From NCBI RefSeq assembly GCF_000722545.1, contig NZ_JNVM01000017.1:186001-250000 (forward strand): a stretch of DNA of 64,000 bases, given 5' to 3'. Shown here one piece after another: positions 16,057 to 24,360 of this stretch. Position 1 is the first letter of the stretch. Each line of letters begins with the position of its first letter. The translations under genes and the position numbers were made by a program. This stretch comes from Paenibacillus tyrphae. GTDB lineage: Bacteria > Bacillota > Bacilli > Paenibacillales > NBRC-103111. The notes beneath the pieces were generated by a model. That model saw nothing but the letters and a program-made list of their open reading frames with translations. It was not told the origin of the DNA and made no database searches.

Positions 16057-16569
16057 TTAACGCTGCAGCAGCGCCGTTATTTTTTTCTCAAACGTGGCGT
16101 AGTCGGCAGCACCAGTAATTTTATCCGCGATCATGCCGCTGCGGTCCACCAGATACGTTGTCGGAATCGGCACGATACGGTACGCCTGAGCCGTCTCCGC
16201 CCGTTCATCGAGCAGCACCGGAAACGGCAGACCATGCTCCGAGACGAACGCCCGGACGGATTCGATCTGGTCCTTGGCCGTAATGTTGACCGCCACCAAC
16301 TCAACTTGGTCCTGATACCGCTCATACAGCCGGACCAGCGCCGGAGCCTCCGCTTTGCACGGCTCGCACCACGATGCCCAGAAATTAATGATCAGCGGCT
16401 TGCCGCGAAATTGCTCCGACGTATACGTTTGTCCGTCCAGCGCCGGGAGTGTAAAAGCGGGCGCCTGAGCCCCAATCTTCGCCGCCGTCCCGGGACGAGC
16501 CGGGAGCTTGGAATACAGCACCAAGGATACCAGCGCGATCAGAAGGAGCAGCATCCCTTTTCTTTTCAT
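16057..16569 (-). CDS. TlpA/ResA-like thioredoxin-fold protein
   Basis: A 170-residue membrane-anchored thiol-disulfide protein. An N-terminal membrane helix (residues 5-20) is followed by a redoxin domain with active site WCEPC (C68, C71), preceded by IINFWAS and followed by the cis-Pro loop IPTTYLVD. Family members reduce or oxidise extracytoplasmic cysteines, for example in cytochrome c maturation or spore formation. The chosen ATG (16569) begins at MKRKGMLLLL; a longer frame reaching 16881 has no signal-like start. It is convergent with the CPFC lipoprotein operon, so a link with that Cys pair is only speculative. Confidence 0.9.
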   Translation of the reverse strand: MKRKGMLLLLIALVSLVLYSKLPARPGTAAKIGAQAPAFTLPALDGQTYTSEQFRGKPLIINFWASWCEPCKAEAPALVRLYERYQDQVELVAVNITAKDQIESVRAFVSEHGLPFPVLLDERAETAQAYRIVPIPTTYLVDRSGMIADKITGAADYATFEKKITALLQR

Positions 16570-16796
16570 CGTTTCACCGTCCGTCCTTCTCCTGCTTGTC
16601 CCCTTTATTGTACCGGGCGAATGTTTTCCGAATGTCAACAAGGGGATTTGTGAAAGAACGATCTGAAATGGTAGAATCAGGTTGTTCATGCAATTTATAC
16701 GGGAGCTTCTATGAATAGGTTTCGTCGCTGCCTGCGGTTTACTGAGGCTTTGTGCAAAAAGAGTTTCCATCGTATAGAGAAGGAGCGGAAAAACAA

Positions 16797-17270
16797 ATGA
16801 AAAAACTTTTACCCTTGGTCTTGTGCCTCTTTTTGGCCGGATCGACAGCGGCTTACGCCTACCAGCCCCAAAACGATCCACCAGGCATAAGGAACAAGTC
16901 GAATGACGTTATGGATTATTTTTCTGTTGAAACCTCGAAAGAGGGCAGCTTCTTCTTTACATCCGGGGACGGAAAAGAGGATCTGAAACCTAGTGTAGAC
17001 GGTTCGATTTATCGGGTCGTGATCAGTTCAAACGTGAATGCCGTCTTTACAGCTGTGTTCCCGAACGGCTCGGAGCAAGCCTTTGAAATGGACAAATCCC
17101 ACAACGGATACCTGGTCATTCCGGTCGAGTCCGGCGTCAAGTCGCTGAAAATTAAAGTTGGAACGGACGGATCGCGAACGGTCAAGGCCAACTTGCACCA
17201 GTATCGCGTACATACGGAAAAAAATAATTTCATTTTCAATTATAAAAAATGGAAGAAGAAAACGAGGTAA
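16797..17270 (+). CDS. Small secreted protein of unknown function
   Basis: A 157-residue exported protein with a clear signal peptide (MKKLLPLVLCLFLAGSTAAYA) and a beta-rich mature region (YFSVETSKEGSFFFTSGDG; EMDKSHNGYLVIPVESG). The C-terminus is basic (NYKKWKKKTR). ATG at 16797 has AGAAGGAG upstream. I recognise no family. It stands alone on the plus strand, facing a convergent GyrI-like gene. Confidence 0.7.
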   Translation: MKKLLPLVLCLFLAGSTAAYAYQPQNDPPGIRNKSNDVMDYFSVETSKEGSFFFTSGDGKEDLKPSVDGSIYRVVISSNVNAVFTAVFPNGSEQAFEMDKSHNGYLVIPVESGVKSLKIKVGTDGSRTVKANLHQYRVHTEKNNFIFNYKKWKKKTR

Positions 17271-17288
17271 GTTAACCGTAAAAGGACT

Positions 17289-17315
17289 AAAAAAAGGGAA
17301 CCGTCACACGGTCCC
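17289..17315 (-). terminator. Minus-strand terminator
   Basis: GGGAACCGT/ACGGTCCCC hairpin (17296-17315) is followed on the minus strand by seven T residues (complement of 17289-17295). It would end transcription from the GyrI-like gene after passing through the palindromic element. Confidence 0.65.
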
Positions 17316-17364
17316 CTAGAGTGTTGAGAAAGAGGTTTTTAAAGAAAATAGAGATACATACGGA

Positions 17365-17485
17365 GGTGGGGTATCTGCTGGAGGAGCGTGAGCGTTCGCC
17401 TTTGTCTGCTGGAAATATCCGCTACTAAGCGGCTTCAAATATAGATTTCCTGCAGACAAGAGCGACCGGAAGTAGATGCCCCACC
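17365..17485. repeat. 121-bp palindromic structured element, copy 1
   Basis: This element has terminal inverted repeats GGTGGGGTATCTGCT and AGTAGATGCCCCACC. An inner stem pairs GTCTGCTGGAAAT with ATTTCCTGCAGAC, and a central hairpin is CCGCT-ACTA-AGCGG. A second copy of identical length lies at 48233-48353; I count about 100 of 121 positions identical. Several differences preserve pairing (T-A to C-G in both stems). No ORF and no flanking duplication are seen. It is a MITE-like or structured-RNA repeat with no name known to me. Confidence 0.8.
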
Positions 17486-17518
17486 CCCTCGTACACCTCT
17501 ATTGACATTCCAGCCGGA

Positions 17519-18001
17519 TCAGGCCTCGCGCACCGCCACATAAATCTCGACCTCGGCATCGCCAGGATCGAAGCCGCGCGCATCGTATACTTCGAAGTCG
17601 CCCGTATAAGCGCGCTCGTACGAAGACGTCTCGAACCATGCCCAGATGCGCTGCCACGCCTCGGTCACGACGCGAGCCACGGGGCCCCGCTCACTTTTGA
17701 ACACGACGTACCGCGCCTCCGGAACCGCCTCTACGGCCAATCCTTCCGGCGCCGCCTCCTTCGCCCACGCATGCCCGATCAACACCGTGTAAGCACCGTT
17801 CACGTCGCTCTCATAATTTGTGTACAACACGTAGGTCAAATGCGGCTCGCTTAGCCCGTCGATCCGGGACAAGTTCGCAGCGAAAAAATCGTTCCACAGC
17901 CGCGGAATCGCCCCGTCCGGGCCGGTTTCGCGCTGATTCGTCGTTCGGGCGCTCACGCCGACAAGGTTCATTGCGGGTTTGGAAGCAAAGCTGGTTTCCA
18001 T
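17519..18001 (-). CDS. GyrI-like / AraC effector-binding domain protein
   Basis: A 160-residue stand-alone effector-binding domain. The sequence has the SHV-type pattern: IPRLWNDFFAAN near residue 32, YVLYTNYESDVNGAYTVLIG, ARYVVFKSERGPVARVVTEAWQRIWAWF and a C-terminal DAEVEIYVAV. Such domains bind small amphipathic ligands; GyrI itself blocks DNA gyrase. ATG at 18001 follows AGAGGACG. It lies about 100 bp after the WYL regulator gene on the same strand, a common pairing in which the regulator controls it. The ligand is unknown. Confidence 0.85.
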   Translation of the reverse strand: METSFASKPAMNLVGVSARTTNQRETGPDGAIPRLWNDFFAANLSRIDGLSEPHLTYVLYTNYESDVNGAYTVLIGHAWAKEAAPEGLAVEAVPEARYVVFKSERGPVARVVTEAWQRIWAWFETSSYERAYTGDFEVYDARGFDPGDAEVEIYVAVREA

Positions 18002-18098
18002 AGGTTCGTCCTCTTTTCATCGTATAGTTGCCATCGGTCATCGTGATGTTCTGTAACTTTCATTCTTAGTATACGATGCAAAATTGGACAGCACCCTG

Positions 18099-19025
18099 TC
18101 ATAGTTCCGCGTACTGCGCGATAATCTTTTTCGCTCGCTCCCTGAGCTCCCTCGCCATAAACGCCGGCTCGTCGATTATCACCTTGTCCCCAAAGCTGAG
18201 CATCCAGCCGTAAAACCACTCGTTCGCCGGATAGCTGCCGCGGATACGAATCGAACCGTCCGGCAGCCGCTCCGCCTGCTCCGTCGGAAACGTATCCTCC
18301 ACCCGGTCGCGGACTTCCGGCCGAAAGGTCAGCACCACCTCGGAGGCGCCGGACTCCGACCATTCCGGCTGCCAGGAATACGAGTCCAGGGCCGGCGCCG
18401 GACGCGGCTCGAAACGCTCCTCCGTCACGCGTAGCTCCTGAACCCGGGACAACCGGAACACGCGAAATTCGCCCCGCAGCGTGCAGTAGGCATGCAAGTA
18501 CCACAGGTAGCCTTTCAAGATCAGGCCGATCGGCTCCACAGTCCGTTCGGTTCCCGTTCCCTCCAGATTCGTGTAGCGAAACGTAACCGTACGACGCTCC
18601 CCGATCGCAGTTCTTAGCGCCTGAACCCTCGCCCTTGCCGACGCGCTCTGCCCCCACGGATTGAAGTCGAATGTCAGCGGCGCTCCGCCCTGCTCCAGCA
18701 GCTCCCGCTCCGTCGGCTGCAGCATCGTTTTTACTTTTTCCAAAAGATTGGAAATCGACTGATCGTCGAACGCCGTACGTATGCCTTGGACAGCAGCCAG
18801 CATGGACAACAGCTCGTCCAGAGCCAGAAATTGACGACTGATCGTAAACTGCTCCATTATCTCAAAACCGCCGGTCGTCCCCTGATGCGTGACGATCGGA
18901 ATGCCCGCCAGACTTAGCGCCTCGATATCGCGGTAAATCGTCTTGGTGGATACCTCAAACCGGTCGGCCAATGCTTTGGCGCTAAGCCTTTTTCGATTCA
19001 GCAGCAGCACGGTGATCGCCAACAA
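18099..19025 (-). CDS. YafY-type transcriptional regulator (HTH + WYL)
   Basis: A regulator of about 308 residues with an N-terminal DeoR-like helix-turn-helix (LSAKALADRFEVSTKTIYRDI) and a WYL-type ligand domain (about 135-215), including the hallmark LKGYLWYLHAYCTLRGEFRVF and LSRVQEL, then the C-terminal extension. The frame stays open upstream of TTG 19025 and reads LRTDRLLAI, matching the RxDRLL start of this family. The true start may be CTG at 19040, which has GGGAGG nine bases upstream. WYL regulators respond to nucleotides or other ligands. It probably regulates itself and the GyrI-like gene. Confidence 0.9.
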   Translation of the reverse strand: MLAITVLLLNRKRLSAKALADRFEVSTKTIYRDIEALSLAGIPIVTHQGTTGGFEIMEQFTISRQFLALDELLSMLAAVQGIRTAFDDQSISNLLEKVKTMLQPTERELLEQGGAPLTFDFNPWGQSASARARVQALRTAIGERRTVTFRYTNLEGTGTERTVEPIGLILKGYLWYLHAYCTLRGEFRVFRLSRVQELRVTEERFEPRPAPALDSYSWQPEWSESGASEVVLTFRPEVRDRVEDTFPTEQAERLPDGSIRIRGSYPANEWFYGWMLSFGDKVIIDEPAFMARELRERAKKIIAQYAEL

Positions 19026-19153
19026 ACGATCCGTTCTCAGATGCTCCGCCCTCCCGCCACGTCCTTACGGGGAGCTGCCATCGTTCGTCAACAGCCCCTC
19101 CGTTGCCTTTTACGAACATTATAACAGAAAGAACCGGCTGAGGCCGATGACAT

Positions 19154-20413
19154 CTACATATTCCGTTCCTCTCCGGAAACGCAATAAACGGACATTGAGC
19201 GGATTTTCGGCACGGCGGCGCTGTCCAACACGTTCAGACGAATCCGGTCCGTACGGACCGGAGCAAACCGGTCGATCTTCTTATGGCCGACCGCGCTGCC
19301 TCTTACGAGCTCAATCCACCGTCCGTCCAGCATCGCTTCCAGCGAATATTCCCGAATGTGCTCGCCATACCGGATGTCTTCCATAAGCACCGCATGATCC
19401 AGCTCCATAGGCTCGTCCAGCACCAATTCCGCTATGCCTTCTATACCCTGCACTTCGGCAAGCGATTTGCCAAAACGGCGGCGGATTTCCTCCCCGAACG
19501 CCAGTACGCGCTCCACGTCCGCCTCCGGCAGCAGCCCTCGCCGATCCGGAGATACATTCAGCAGCAGCGTCGCTCCATGCCCAACCGAGCGGTAATACAC
19601 GTCCATGAGCTCCTCCAGGCTCAGCAGGCGGGCTTCGTCGTCCGGATGCCAGAACCAGTGATTCCTGCGGATCGGCACGTCGCACTCGGCTGGCAGCCAA
19701 GCCGGCGTCTCCGGCAGCCAGTTCACGGCCGTCTCGGTGAACATGCTGACTCGGGCCGTCTCGGCCGTGTTCCAGCACGGATACGGCGCGACGCCGTCCT
19801 CGTTCCCGACCCACCGGATCGTCGGGGCCCCCATGTTGAAAATCATCGCGTCTGGCTGATGCCGTTTGACGAGTGCGATGATGCGCGGCCAATCGTACTC
19901 CCGCCCTTCGGACCCGGCTCCGTCGAACCACACCTCGACGAGCGGCCCGTACTGCGTCAGCAGCTCGGTCAGCTGCTCGGCGTAGAAGTCGTCGTAAGCG
20001 GCGCGATCCCGATAGCTGGCCGCATTCCGGTCCCACGGCGATACATAAATGCCGAATCCGAGCCCCTCGCTTCGGCAGGCCTCCGCACAAGCGCGCACGA
20101 CATCGCCTTTTCCGTCAAGCCACGGGCTCGACTTCACCGAATAGTCGGTTGTCCGGGTCGGCCACAGGCAGAAGCCGTCATGGTGCTTCGCCGTCAATAT
20201 AAAATAGCGGAACCCGGCCTGCTTCGCGGTCCTTACCCACTGGACGGCGTCCAGCGCTGTCGGACGGAACCGCTCGGGCGAGTCCGAACCGTCGCCCCAT
20301 TCCTGATCGCAAAACGTATTGATGCCAAAATGGCAAAACATCCCAAGCTCCATATCCTGCCAACGGAGCTGCTGCTCCGTCGGTACGGCTAACTGTGGCT
20401 CATGCTTCATCAT
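19154..20413 (-). CDS. GH29 alpha-L-fucosidase
   Basis: A 419-residue cytoplasmic-type enzyme with no signal peptide. The GH29 fold shows in GMFCHFGINTFCDQEWGDG, GFRYFILTAKHHDGFCLWPT (the conserved HHDGF) and VEVWFDGAGSEG, in which D164 is the expected catalytic nucleophile. The last 90 residues look like a small beta domain (HAVLMEDIRYGEHIREYSLE). ATG at 20413 has AAGGAG eight bases upstream. It is the last gene of an LplB-LplC-binding protein-fucosidase operon, so it should release L-fucose from imported oligosaccharides. The linkage is not predictable. Confidence 0.92.
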   Translation of the reverse strand: MMKHEPQLAVPTEQQLRWQDMELGMFCHFGINTFCDQEWGDGSDSPERFRPTALDAVQWVRTAKQAGFRYFILTAKHHDGFCLWPTRTTDYSVKSSPWLDGKGDVVRACAEACRSEGLGFGIYVSPWDRNAASYRDRAAYDDFYAEQLTELLTQYGPLVEVWFDGAGSEGREYDWPRIIALVKRHQPDAMIFNMGAPTIRWVGNEDGVAPYPCWNTAETARVSMFTETAVNWLPETPAWLPAECDVPIRRNHWFWHPDDEARLLSLEELMDVYYRSVGHGATLLLNVSPDRRGLLPEADVERVLAFGEEIRRRFGKSLAEVQGIEGIAELVLDEPMELDHAVLMEDIRYGEHIREYSLEAMLDGRWIELVRGSAVGHKKIDRFAPVRTDRIRLNVLDSAAVPKIRSMSVYCVSGEERNM

Positions 20414-20461
20414 GCCGTAATCTCCTTCCGCTTCTTCAAAATTTTTGGGCAACCTCGCAGC

Positions 20462-20502
20462 CAAGCCCGCTCTGCACTCCGTTGGAAGTACAGGCGGGCT
20501 TG
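20462..20502 (-). other. Intercistronic stem-loop after the binding protein gene
   Basis: CAAGCCCGC (20462-20470) pairs with GCGGGCTTG (20494-20502) between the binding protein and fucosidase genes. There is no T-run. It may stabilise the upstream message or reduce read-through. Confidence 0.5.
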
Positions 20503-20527
20503 ATGGCGTTGTTCGTTCCTCTGCGGA

Positions 20528-22060
20528 TTACTTCTGACCCTTGGCTTTAAAGCTGTCGTTCATTTCCTTGATGTGGCTTTGATAGCCCGGGTCGTCTTTC
20601 ATCGTCTTGACGAATTTATCCCAATCGTCGATCGTCGATTTGCCGATAATGACGTTGATCATCATATCGTTGATCTTTTTGTTCCAGTCAGCTCCCTTTT
20701 CCTTGAACGGCGCCGATTTCGGCAGCCCGAACTCCGGATTCGGCTCGGATTGTCCCGCGATCGTATCAACCAGCTTTTTATTGTATTCGAGAATGTCGGA
20801 CGGCATGCCCGGCGCGCTGGCGCGCAAATACTTGTTGTAATAGCCGGTTACCCATTGGCCCGTAGAGTCGCCCGAATAGCCTTTCTTCTTGCCATCTTCC
20901 GTTTGCGTGACCGCACCCTCCGCGCCGATGGTGAAGTCCGTATCTTTGATGCCGTACGTTCCCAGATTGTAGCCTTCCTCGGTAGCGGTATAGTCGTACA
21001 CTTCCAGAATGCGCTTCAGCTTCTCTTCGCTTACTTTCTTGCTGACGAGGAATTGGCCGTAGTAGCCTATAGCCTGCTCGTAATGCGCTTTGCCGTCCGC
21101 AGCTTTCGGAATCTCATAGGCCACCAAGTTGGCGTTCGGGTTCGCTTTTTTCAAGTCTTGATTGAATTTATAGGCGTCGGAGACGTTCGTGATCGCCGCA
21201 CCGGCTTTTCCTTGAACGAGCATGTCGCGCACCTGCTGGCTCTTCATGACCGGCAGATCCGGCATGATGCCTCCGGATTGGAACGTTTTGTTCCAGAACT
21301 GCATCGCCTCTTTCGCCTGCGGCGTCATCCAGTTCGGGGTGATGCTGCCGTCCGCTCCTTTCTGCCAGCCCGTTCCCGCGCCGAACATACTGATCAGATA
21401 ACCGGCCGGGCCCGGCGAACCGAAGAGCGCCAATCCGTACGTATCGGCTTTGCCGTTGCCGTCCGGGTCGTTCTTCGCGAAGGCCGTAAGCACGTTATAC
21501 AGCTCATCCATTGTCTTCGGCGGCTGCATGCCGAGCTTGTCGAGCCAGTCTTTGCGCAGCACGAGCGCCTCGGAGCCATCCAGCGGACGCACCCTCGGCA
21601 GCGAATACAGCTTGCCTTTAATGGAGGCGTTATCAAAAACGTTTTGCGGATATTTGGATAAGTTCGGGTAATTTTTGATAAACGGCGTCAGTTCCCAGAA
21701 CGCGCCTTTGTCGATCGCATTCAGGAAGCTCGGCGTCGTGTTGAAGTCCTCCACGAACATCACGTCGGTAATGTCGCTCGATGCCAGCAGCACGTTCAGC
21801 TTTTCCGTGATGTTGTTAGCCGGGATGTAATTGATTTTCAGATTGACGTTAAATTTCTCGCCGATCTTCTTGAGCCCTTCCAGCTCGCCGGTCGGCGCCG
21901 CGCTGAACGCGATCGTCGTGACGGTGATATCCATCGGCTTGCCAGATTTGCCGTCCCCTTGAGCTGCCGGAGCGTCGGACGGCTTCCCGCCGCAGGCGGC
22001 GAGCGAAGCGACCAGGGCAACCGATACGGCGCCCGCTGTGATTGTTTTCATCGTTTTCAT
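20528..22060 (-). CDS. Extracellular sugar-binding lipoprotein (fucoside locus)
   Basis: A 510-residue solute-binding lipoprotein. Its signal peptide ends in VASLAAC (C23), followed by a short Gly/Ala/Ser linker. The mature protein has the oligosaccharide-binding features IKINYIPANNITEKLNVLLA, ITDVMFVEDFN, GKLYSLPRVRP and KDWLDKLGMQPPKTMDEL. It is preceded by both permease genes and followed by the GH29 gene, so fucosylated oligosaccharides are the likely ligand (inferred). ATG at 22060 has GGGAGGT nine bases upstream. Confidence 0.9.
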   Translation of the reverse strand: MKTMKTITAGAVSVALVASLAACGGKPSDAPAAQGDGKSGKPMDITVTTIAFSAAPTGELEGLKKIGEKFNVNLKINYIPANNITEKLNVLLASSDITDVMFVEDFNTTPSFLNAIDKGAFWELTPFIKNYPNLSKYPQNVFDNASIKGKLYSLPRVRPLDGSEALVLRKDWLDKLGMQPPKTMDELYNVLTAFAKNDPDGNGKADTYGLALFGSPGPAGYLISMFGAGTGWQKGADGSITPNWMTPQAKEAMQFWNKTFQSGGIMPDLPVMKSQQVRDMLVQGKAGAAITNVSDAYKFNQDLKKANPNANLVAYEIPKAADGKAHYEQAIGYYGQFLVSKKVSEEKLKRILEVYDYTATEEGYNLGTYGIKDTDFTIGAEGAVTQTEDGKKKGYSGDSTGQWVTGYYNKYLRASAPGMPSDILEYNKKLVDTIAGQSEPNPEFGLPKSAPFKEKGADWNKKINDMMINVIIGKSTIDDWDKFVKTMKDDPGYQSHIKEMNDSFKAKGQK

Positions 22061-22150
22061 TCAAGATGACCTCCCTTAAGTATGTTTCCGGATGCGAGGC
22101 GAATGTTCTTTTTATCGGCGAACGGCCGGACACGGTCAGACTAGAATGCA

Positions 22151-23032
22151 TCAGCCTTTGACCGAGCCCACCATCATACCCTTGACAAAATACTTCTGCA
22201 AAAACGGATAAATCACAACGATCGGCAGCGAGGAGATGACGACGGCAGCCATTTTGATAACATCGGGCGGCACGGTCTGTTCGCTTTGGATCATGGCAGC
22301 AACGCTCGGATCGGCCACCTGCGTGGACGCCTGAATCAGCAGCAGTTGAAGCAGCACCTGCATCGGCCGCAGCGAGTCGTCGTTAATGTACAGCACCGCG
22401 CTGAAATACGTATTCCAGTACGCCACCGCAAAAAACAGTCCGAAAGCGGCCAGCGCCGGCAGCGACAGCGGCAGCATGACCCGGAAGAAGACGCCGATGT
22501 CCGAGCAGCCGTCGATGTTGGCGGCCTCCTCCAATTCGGCGGGCACGTCCTGATAAAAGTTCTTCATTAAGAACACGTACCAGGCCCCGGTCAGCACCGG
22601 CAGAATGAGCGCCCAGATCGTATTGGTAAGGCCCAAGCTGTCCACAAGCATATAGTTCGGAATCATCCCCGGCTGAAACAGCATCGTGAGCAAAATCGCC
22701 ACGAGAAAAAACTGCTTGCCCTTGAGCCGTTTGCGCGACAGCACATACGAGAGGGAGCTGGTTACGACAAGACTGAGCAGGGTACCGACGACGGCCAGCA
22801 CCGCGCTGATTCCCATCGACCGGATGAACGTTCCCGTCGACAAAATGTAACGGTACGAGTCAAGACTCCATTTTTCCGGAAAAATAACGACCGACTTCGT
22901 CACATACTCGTTCGCGTCGGTGAACGAGATGATCACCACATACAGAAACGGCAGCAGCGTCAGCAGCGAGATGACGGTCAACAGCATGTAATTCGCCGCT
23001 TGAAAAAAACGGTAAGAGGCCGATGCTTTCAT
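22151..23032 (-). CDS. Sugar ABC transporter permease (LplC-like, fucoside locus)
   Basis: A 293-residue six-helix permease. The EAA loop is EEAANIDGCSDIGVFFRVML and the C-terminus LQKYFVKGMMVGSVKG. ATG at 23032 follows AGGAGGGG by ten bases and lies 1 bp from the upstream permease stop, so the two are coupled. An extended frame to 23134 lies inside the partner gene and is unlikely. It needs an external ATPase of MsmX type. Confidence 0.92.
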   Translation of the reverse strand: MKASASYRFFQAANYMLLTVISLLTLLPFLYVVIISFTDANEYVTKSVVIFPEKWSLDSYRYILSTGTFIRSMGISAVLAVVGTLLSLVVTSSLSYVLSRKRLKGKQFFLVAILLTMLFQPGMIPNYMLVDSLGLTNTIWALILPVLTGAWYVFLMKNFYQDVPAELEEAANIDGCSDIGVFFRVMLPLSLPALAAFGLFFAVAYWNTYFSAVLYINDDSLRPMQVLLQLLLIQASTQVADPSVAAMIQSEQTVPPDVIKMAAVVISSLPIVVIYPFLQKYFVKGMMVGSVKG

Positions 23033-23033
23033 G

Positions 23034-24029
23034 TTAGTAGAGCCCCTCCTCTCCGAAACGCTTCGCGAGACGGTTGGCCGCAACGACGAGGATAAGGCCG
23101 ACGACGGATTTAAAGACGCCGACAACGGTTGCATAGCCGAACCGGCCGTTCAGGATGCCTACGCGGTAGACGTAGGTGTCGAACACGTCAGCTACGCTGG
23201 ATACCGGAGCGCTTGCCATCAGGTAAATTTGCTCGAAGCCGACCTCCAGCACTTGTCCGAGCCGCAGAATGAACAGTACGATGATCGTGCTGCGGATGCC
23301 TGGCAGCGTAATGTTCAGCATCTGCTTCCAGCGGTTCGCCCCGTCGATCTGGGCCGCTTCGTATAGCTCCTGGTTAATCGCTGTAAGCGCCGCAAGGAAA
23401 ATAATCGTCCCCCAGCCCGCTTCCTTCCAGATGCTCTGCGCGGTCAGCATGAGCCAGAAGCCGTCCGGATTCGTCAAGAAAGCAATCGATTTGCCCCCGG
23501 ATTCCGTAATCAATTGGTTGACTGCGCCGGTGCCTTGGCTGAGCAGCAGGAAGCAGATGCCCACAATGACGACCCAAGACAAAAAGTGAGGCAAGTAAAT
23601 AACCGTTTGCACGAATTTCTTAAAGAACAGCATGCGCACTTCATTCAGCAGCAGCGCCAGCACGATCGGCATCGGGAAGAAAAATAAGATGTTCATGAAG
23701 CTGATCCCCATCGTGTTGCGGAACAAAATCCAGAAGTCGGGGTTCGAGAAAAACTCTTGGAAATATTTGAACCCTACCCATTCGCTGCCCCAGAAGCCGC
23801 TCCAAGGCGAATAATCCTTGAAAGCCAGAGCCAATCCCCAGATCGGGAAATATTTGAATACGAGAAAAAACAGCAATCCCGGCGCCGCGAGCAAGTATAA
23901 GCCTTTGTCTCTTCGCAAAGCGACCGCCCATTCCTTGATGAAGCCGTTTGTCTTCGGCCCGGCTCCGTTCTTCCGCAAGCCGGTCGGAACGTTCGTACCG
24001 CGAACCGCTTCCGTTTCGGATGAACCCAT
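23034..24029 (-). CDS. Sugar ABC transporter permease (LplB-like, fucoside locus)
   Basis: A 331-residue permease starting the fucoside operon. After a polar N-terminus of about 45 residues come six helices. Subfamily marks are FPIWGLALAFKDYSPW, YLPHFLSWVVIVG and the EAA loop YEAAQIDGANRWKQML. ATG at 24029 has AGGAGGT close upstream. The region upstream (24030-24360) is shared with the divergent TraB-like gene. No dedicated regulator is adjacent. Confidence 0.92.
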   Translation of the reverse strand: MGSSETEAVRGTNVPTGLRKNGAGPKTNGFIKEWAVALRRDKGLYLLAAPGLLFFLVFKYFPIWGLALAFKDYSPWSGFWGSEWVGFKYFQEFFSNPDFWILFRNTMGISFMNILFFFPMPIVLALLLNEVRMLFFKKFVQTVIYLPHFLSWVVIVGICFLLLSQGTGAVNQLITESGGKSIAFLTNPDGFWLMLTAQSIWKEAGWGTIIFLAALTAINQELYEAAQIDGANRWKQMLNITLPGIRSTIIVLFILRLGQVLEVGFEQIYLMASAPVSSVADVFDTYVYRVGILNGRFGYATVVGVFKSVVGLILVVAANRLAKRFGEEGLY

Positions 24030-24360
24030 GCTTCCACCTCCTGCGTAGTCAGATCAATCCGTCTTCGATCGAATATGTCTGCATCGTACAGCGAAGCGGA
24101 GGTGGCGGCAAGGCGCAATTCTTGGAACGGTAATCGGGCAAAAAAGGAGCATCGCCCCTCGCGCTAGAAGCCGAAAAGACGCGCCGATGCACGATTTACG
24201 CACGTCATGCCCACTTCTTATCTTCGCCGGCAATACAAAAAATGAGCATGACCGCAGTCCGCATTTTCCTCCCCATGGTTGAGTTTCCCAGCTGAAAGGT
24301 CTATAATCAGTACTGCTTTCATCTATGATTCTACTACATACATCTAGGAGGCAACATCGC
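24030..24360. other. 331-bp divergent intergenic region
   Basis: It holds the divergent control regions of the fucoside operon (minus) and the TraB-like gene (plus). I see a good plus-strand promoter at 24279-24307 (listed separately). I could not place a convincing minus-strand promoter or catabolite (cre) site. Confidence 0.5.
24279..24307 (+). promoter_or_regulatory. Sigma-A-type promoter of the TraB-like gene
   Basis: TTGAGT (24279-24284), 17-base spacer, TATAAT (24302-24307). It lies about 50 bases before the ATG at 24361, with AGGAGG in between. Confidence 0.65.

Noticed and set aside
17365-17485. 121-bp element considered as an insertion sequence or transposon end
   Set aside because: No open reading frame fits within it and neither copy has a visible target-site duplication; a non-autonomous MITE remains possible but unproved.
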